The notes under the pieces are model-generated. The model did not search any database, was not told the DNA's origin, and saw only the letters and a program-made list of their open reading frames with translations. Positions 4,168 through 7,348 of a stretch of DNA of 7,348 nt are shown piece by piece. The position numbers and the translations under genes were made by a program. How positions within the stretch are numbered: the stretch's first letter is position 1; every line of letters begins with the position of its first letter. This DNA is from Epsilonproteobacteria bacterium UBA6211 (GTDB lineage Bacteria > Campylobacterota > Campylobacteria > Campylobacterales > Arcobacteraceae): NCBI GenBank assembly GCA_002421845.1, contig DISL01000015.1, positions 2,768-10,115 on the forward strand, read 5' to 3'.

Positions 4168-7017
4168 ATGAAAATAGAAGTTGCAATTAAAGATGAAGAT
4201 AGTTCAAAACAAAGAGGTGATTTATTAGAAGGTTTAGCTAAAAAATTACTAGAGGCTCAAAATTATGAAGTTGAAACAGAAATTCGTAATACTGGTATGG
4301 AATTAGATTTATTATGTAAAAATAAAGCAAATAATTCTAAACAAATTTATGTTGAGTGTAAAGCATACAAGGAAAGTAATAAGATACAAGCTGATGTAAT
4401 AAAAAATATTGTTGGAATAAAAACTATAAAAAATTATACTGAAGTATGGTTGATATCAACATCTGAATTTGGTAAAGATGCAAAAGGTCTAAAAGATGAA
4501 ATTGAGTCTGCTACCCAAGCTAAAGATTATACTTTTTATACTCCTGAAAAGCTAATCCAAGCTCTTCAAAACTCTAACGCATTAATTAATATCGAGATAG
4601 TAAAAAAGAAACTTGAAGAAAAAATAGATACCAATAAAATAGGCAGTGGCACACTAATAATTACTGAATATGGTTATTTTTATTTACTAGAACATCTTGA
4701 AGGTGGAGTTGCAAAAGATGTTTTTGTTACCTATGCAAATAATGGACATATTGTTGATGAAGAAAAACTATTAGCAAACCTTAAAAACACGGATACATCG
4801 TATAAAGACTTTGACTTTAAAAGCAATTTACAGATATTTGCTTCTCATACAAACATAATAAATTTACCTACTGTTTTACTAGATAATAAATTTAAAATCA
4901 ACGAAACATATGCAAAAAAATTAGATGATACAGGTATTAAGCTTACTCATACAAATAAGAGTGAATTGATTTTATCTGATATATTTGTTTACCAAGATTT
5001 GCAAGATATTGAGGATAATAAAAAGCTAAAAATCAATGCTGAAAAATTGTTAGATGTAGCACTATATCCAAAGTGTATGATTTTTGGAGAAGAAGTCTCT
5101 GGTAAGACAGCGTTGATATGTACATTGCAAAAAGAACTTAATGCTATTGATTTAATACCTATTTTTATTGATGCGAAAGATATAAAATCATCTGATTTAA
5201 ATAAATTTGAACAACAACTATCAAAAAATTTCACTAAACAGTATTTTCAATTAGAACACAATACCTTAAAAAATCATTATGAAAAAACAGTTATATTAAT
5301 CGATAATTTTGAATCATTAGCTATCAAACAATTTGAATATAAATCTAAATTTTTAGAGATGCTTAATCAAAACTTTAATAATGTTTTAATATTTTCTGAT
5401 GACTCAGCAGAAATGGAAATTATGACCAAAGAGGATTTAAAAGGTAAATTAGAAAATTTCAAATTCTTTAAAATCAAAGAATATGGTTATCAATTAAGAG
5501 ATAAAATGATTGAAAAATGGCTTTTTATAGGACAAGAAGAACTAGTTCCTGATAATGATTTAATAGAAAAAAAAGATGAAGTTTTGAAAAAATTAGAAAC
5601 TGTTATAGGTAACAAGTTTATTCCTACATATCCATTATATATTATTACACTACTTCAACAAATAGAAGCTGGAACAAACAGTAATTTAAGTGGAAGTGCT
5701 TATGCAGAATTTTATCAATATTTGATTGTTCAAGCAATGGGCAGTACAAAAATAAAAACGGATGAATTAGATTTTTATCACACATATTTATCTTATGTCG
5801 CATATTATTTCTTTACAAATGAAAGAAGAGAACTAGAAAAATCCGAGATTGAAAAAGTACACGAGCAATATTCCAATGAGTATCATAAAAAAAGTTTTTC
5901 TATTGTATATGACAATTTAATTAGTGCAAAATTATTAAAAGAAAATCATGATTTTTATTCATTTGGTCATAATTATATATACTATTTTTATGTAGCTAAA
6001 TATATTTCTGACAATATGGAAAAAAGAGGTAAATCTGAACTAATTAAAGATCAAATAGATAAATTGATTAAAAGATTATATGTTAGTGAATTTGCCAATA
6101 TTATAATATTTTTGATTCATCATTCTAAAACTAGAGCAGAAAATATTATCGATAAAATACTAAATGAAGCAAAAGAAATTTTTAATGAAACATTACCAGC
6201 AACACTTTCAAAAGATGAGTTGAGTAAGATTAATGAATTAGTAACAGAAGAAATCCAGTTGGTTATAGATGATAAAAATCCTCATGAACATAGAGAAAAC
6301 ACTCTTCAAAGAAAAGATGAAGTCAATGATATTGAAGAAGAAAATAATACTGAATATTCAACACCAAGCTATAATGAAGATATAAAAGAATTAGATATTT
6401 TTGGAAAAATTAATCTATCAATGAAATTAATGGAAATAATTGGTCAGATAGCAAAAAATTATTATGGTTCATTAACTAAACAAGATAAGAATATTTTACT
6501 TGTAGAAACATGTAGTCTTGGTTTGAGAAATTTAAATTTATTTATTAAGCAATTTAGTGAATATAGAGATTTACTCGAAAAAGAAATTCAAGAGAAAATA
6601 GAGAAAAAAAACATAACTTCTAGACAAGAAATTGAGCAAATATCAAGAAAAATTATATTTAACTTTACTGAGTTAATTTGTATTCACTTTGTTAAAAAAA
6701 TATCCTCAAATATTGCTTCTAAAAACTTATTTGATGATATTGAAAATCTATCACTAGATAATGAGGCAATGAAATTAATACATATAGCTACAAAACTAGA
6801 GTTTTCAAATGGTTTAAATAAAGAAAAAATTACTTTATTAAATCAAGAATTTATAAATTCTAATAATTCCATTGCAAAAGAATTGTTAAGATTCCTTGTC
6901 GTTGAGCATCTATATAAATTTGATATTGAATTTAAGAAGAAACAAGAAATATGTAATAAATTAAAAATTGGTATATCAACACAGAAAAATATATTAATTA
7001 ATAAAATTAAAAAGTAA
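4168..7017 (+). CDS. PD-(D/E)xK nuclease fused to a STAND/NACHT-type NTPase, probable antiphage effector
   Basis: A 949-residue cytoplasmic protein. Residues 15-130 look like an Mrr/restriction-endonuclease-like domain: QRGDLLEGLAKKLL (15-28), then acidic D47 in GMELDLL, then YVECK with E63 and K65, the PD-(D/E)xK catalytic pattern. Residues 160-290 form a region I do not recognise. The NTPase core has Walker A GEEVSGKT (307-314) and Walker B VILIDNFE with D379. Residues 481-502 and FGHNYIYYFYVAKYI (599-613) resemble the helical and winged-helix parts of NACHT proteins. The rest is helical, with an acidic, low-complexity linker near 700-738. STAND proteins use NTP-driven assembly to switch on an N-terminal effector after sensing a phage trigger, so nucleic-acid cleavage on activation is the likely role. 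It is much shorter than typical Avs proteins and shows no evident TPR array, so it is closer to compact bacterial NACHT systems. AGGA (4154-4157) lies 10 nt before the ATG. Confidence 0.82.
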   Translation: MKIEVAIKDEDSSKQRGDLLEGLAKKLLEAQNYEVETEIRNTGMELDLLCKNKANNSKQIYVECKAYKESNKIQADVIKNIVGIKTIKNYTEVWLISTSEFGKDAKGLKDEIESATQAKDYTFYTPEKLIQALQNSNALINIEIVKKKLEEKIDTNKIGSGTLIITEYGYFYLLEHLEGGVAKDVFVTYANNGHIVDEEKLLANLKNTDTSYKDFDFKSNLQIFASHTNIINLPTVLLDNKFKINETYAKKLDDTGIKLTHTNKSELILSDIFVYQDLQDIEDNKKLKINAEKLLDVALYPKCMIFGEEVSGKTALICTLQKELNAIDLIPIFIDAKDIKSSDLNKFEQQLSKNFTKQYFQLEHNTLKNHYEKTVILIDNFESLAIKQFEYKSKFLEMLNQNFNNVLIFSDDSAEMEIMTKEDLKGKLENFKFFKIKEYGYQLRDKMIEKWLFIGQEELVPDNDLIEKKDEVLKKLETVIGNKFIPTYPLYIITLLQQIEAGTNSNLSGSAYAEFYQYLIVQAMGSTKIKTDELDFYHTYLSYVAYYFFTNERRELEKSEIEKVHEQYSNEYHKKSFSIVYDNLISAKLLKENHDFYSFGHNYIYYFYVAKYISDNMEKRGKSELIKDQIDKLIKRLYVSEFANIIIFLIHHSKTRAENIIDKILNEAKEIFNETLPATLSKDELSKINELVTEEIQLVIDDKNPHEHRENTLQRKDEVNDIEEENNTEYSTPSYNEDIKELDIFGKINLSMKLMEIIGQIAKNYYGSLTKQDKNILLVETCSLGLRNLNLFIKQFSEYRDLLEKEIQEKIEKKNITSRQEIEQISRKIIFNFTELICIHFVKKISSNIASKNLFDDIENLSLDNEAMKLIHIATKLEFSNGLNKEKITLLNQEFINSNNSIAKELLRFLVVEHLYKFDIEFKKKQEICNKLKIGISTQKNILINKIKK

Positions 7018-7028
7018 GGAAATCTAAA

Positions 7029-7227
7029 ATGATTCTATCATCACTCATTCCAAATATCGAAACAGCACACAATACTTTTCAAGAAAAAGCCTTGCAAAGT
7101 GTAAGTATCAATCTCACTTTAAGAAATTTTATCATCGGTTATTATGTAGTCAAGTATGAGTAAAATGGGAGTGATAGGGCGACTTATGGGCAAAAAGTAT
7201 AGACAATTTTATTTGGCTTATCCTCTT
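7029..7227 (+). pseudogene. Remnant of a DUF1016/YhcG-family PDDEXK nuclease gene
   Basis: The intact opening has ATG at 7029 with AGGA (7017-7020) overlapping the stop of the preceding gene, so it was probably co-translated with it. The first 44 codons end in INLTLRNFIIGYYVVKYE, the typical start of the DUF1016 N-terminal domain. A TAA (7161-7163) then interrupts, and the frame continues past it as NGSDRATYGQKV, again the family sequence; restoring a Gln at the TAA (a CAA to TAA change) rebuilds the usual YEQNGSDRA pattern. Right after it, in another frame, RQFYLAYP (7201-7224) appears, which in intact homologues lies some 25-30 residues later. So there is both a nonsense mutation and an internal deletion with frameshift, and the rest (about 250 or more residues, including the nuclease core) is absent. 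A 44-residue product might still be made. Confidence 0.8.
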
Positions 7228-7348
7228 GTAATTATTTAGCATATATGTTGAATCAGCATGACCACATCGTGTCATACTGTACTTAACTCTCCTACTTATG
7301 CAAATTATTGAAATTTTGTTGGAGTTTTTTGAGCATATTAGCGGTATT

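Noticed and set aside
4989..5234. Minus-strand ORF of 81 codons
   Set aside because: It lies opposite the P-loop region of the nuclease-STAND gene, where the plus frame shows clear motifs; it is a shadow.
7258..7275. ATGAC...GTCAT inverted repeat as an operator
   Set aside because: Only 5-bp arms with an 8-nt spacer and no associated promoter; easily expected by chance.
7262..7348. Open frame to the right edge, with an internal ATG at 7298 and a hydrophobic stretch
   Set aside because: Too short, no ribosome site, no family likeness, and it does not continue the DUF1016 sequence recognisably.

Overview
The window looks like a chromosomal segment of a Campylobacterota (Epsilonproteobacteria) bacterium of the Sulfurimonas / Sulfurovum / Arcobacter kind. 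The reasons are a NapA of the epsilonproteobacterial type, strong AT-richness, and promoters with a T-run followed by TGnTA(T/C)AAT, a style typical of that group. The genus is an inference; no rRNA or tRNA is present to fix it.

Layout. Positions 1-1585 (minus strand) carry the first 528 codons of napA, the periplasmic nitrate reductase catalytic subunit, which runs off the left edge. Upstream of it (1586-1700) lie a strong Shine-Dalgarno, a -10 box and a perfect FNR/CRP-type palindrome placed as expected for a class II activator. From about 1735 to the right edge the composition becomes much more AT-rich and all genes point right. This is a small defence-type island of three transcription units, each with its own promoter and a long (about 200-240 nt) 5' leader, plus a decayed fourth gene: (1) an AbiF/AbiD-like (Abi_2) HEPN protein at 1958-2830; (2) a second, shorter Abi-like HEPN protein at 3190-3777; (3) a 949-residue protein at 4168-7017 with an N-terminal PD-(D/E)xK nuclease domain and a STAND/NACHT-type P-loop NTPase core; (4) a pseudogene remnant of a DUF1016/YhcG-family nuclease from 7029.

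The non-coding parts are the most interesting. Both HEPN genes are preceded by a compact element with the same plan: a -10 box, then AACA, then CCCCCA, an inner hairpin, GGGGGA, and an ATG 7 nt later. I read these as cognate small RNAs of the kind known for AbiF, where an RNA antitoxin accompanies a HEPN toxin. In unit 1 the GGGGGAG strand is also the Shine-Dalgarno. In unit 2 the equivalent ATG is followed at once by TAA, and the real gene starts 39 nt further on. The nuclease-STAND gene has a different leader that can fold in two mutually exclusive ways. Its promoter lies in a roughly 103-bp sequence (3825-3927) that is a near-perfect direct copy of the one driving unit 2 (2888-2990), so units 2 and 3 share promoters and unit 2 sits in a 937-bp cassette between direct repeats.

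Working hypothesis (inference): the island stacks abortive-infection modules, two RNA-controlled HEPN ribonucleases and one NTPase-gated nuclease, next to a housekeeping respiratory operon. No CRISPR array, tRNA, rRNA, transposase or attachment site was found. Positions 7237-7348 hold nothing I can support as a gene.
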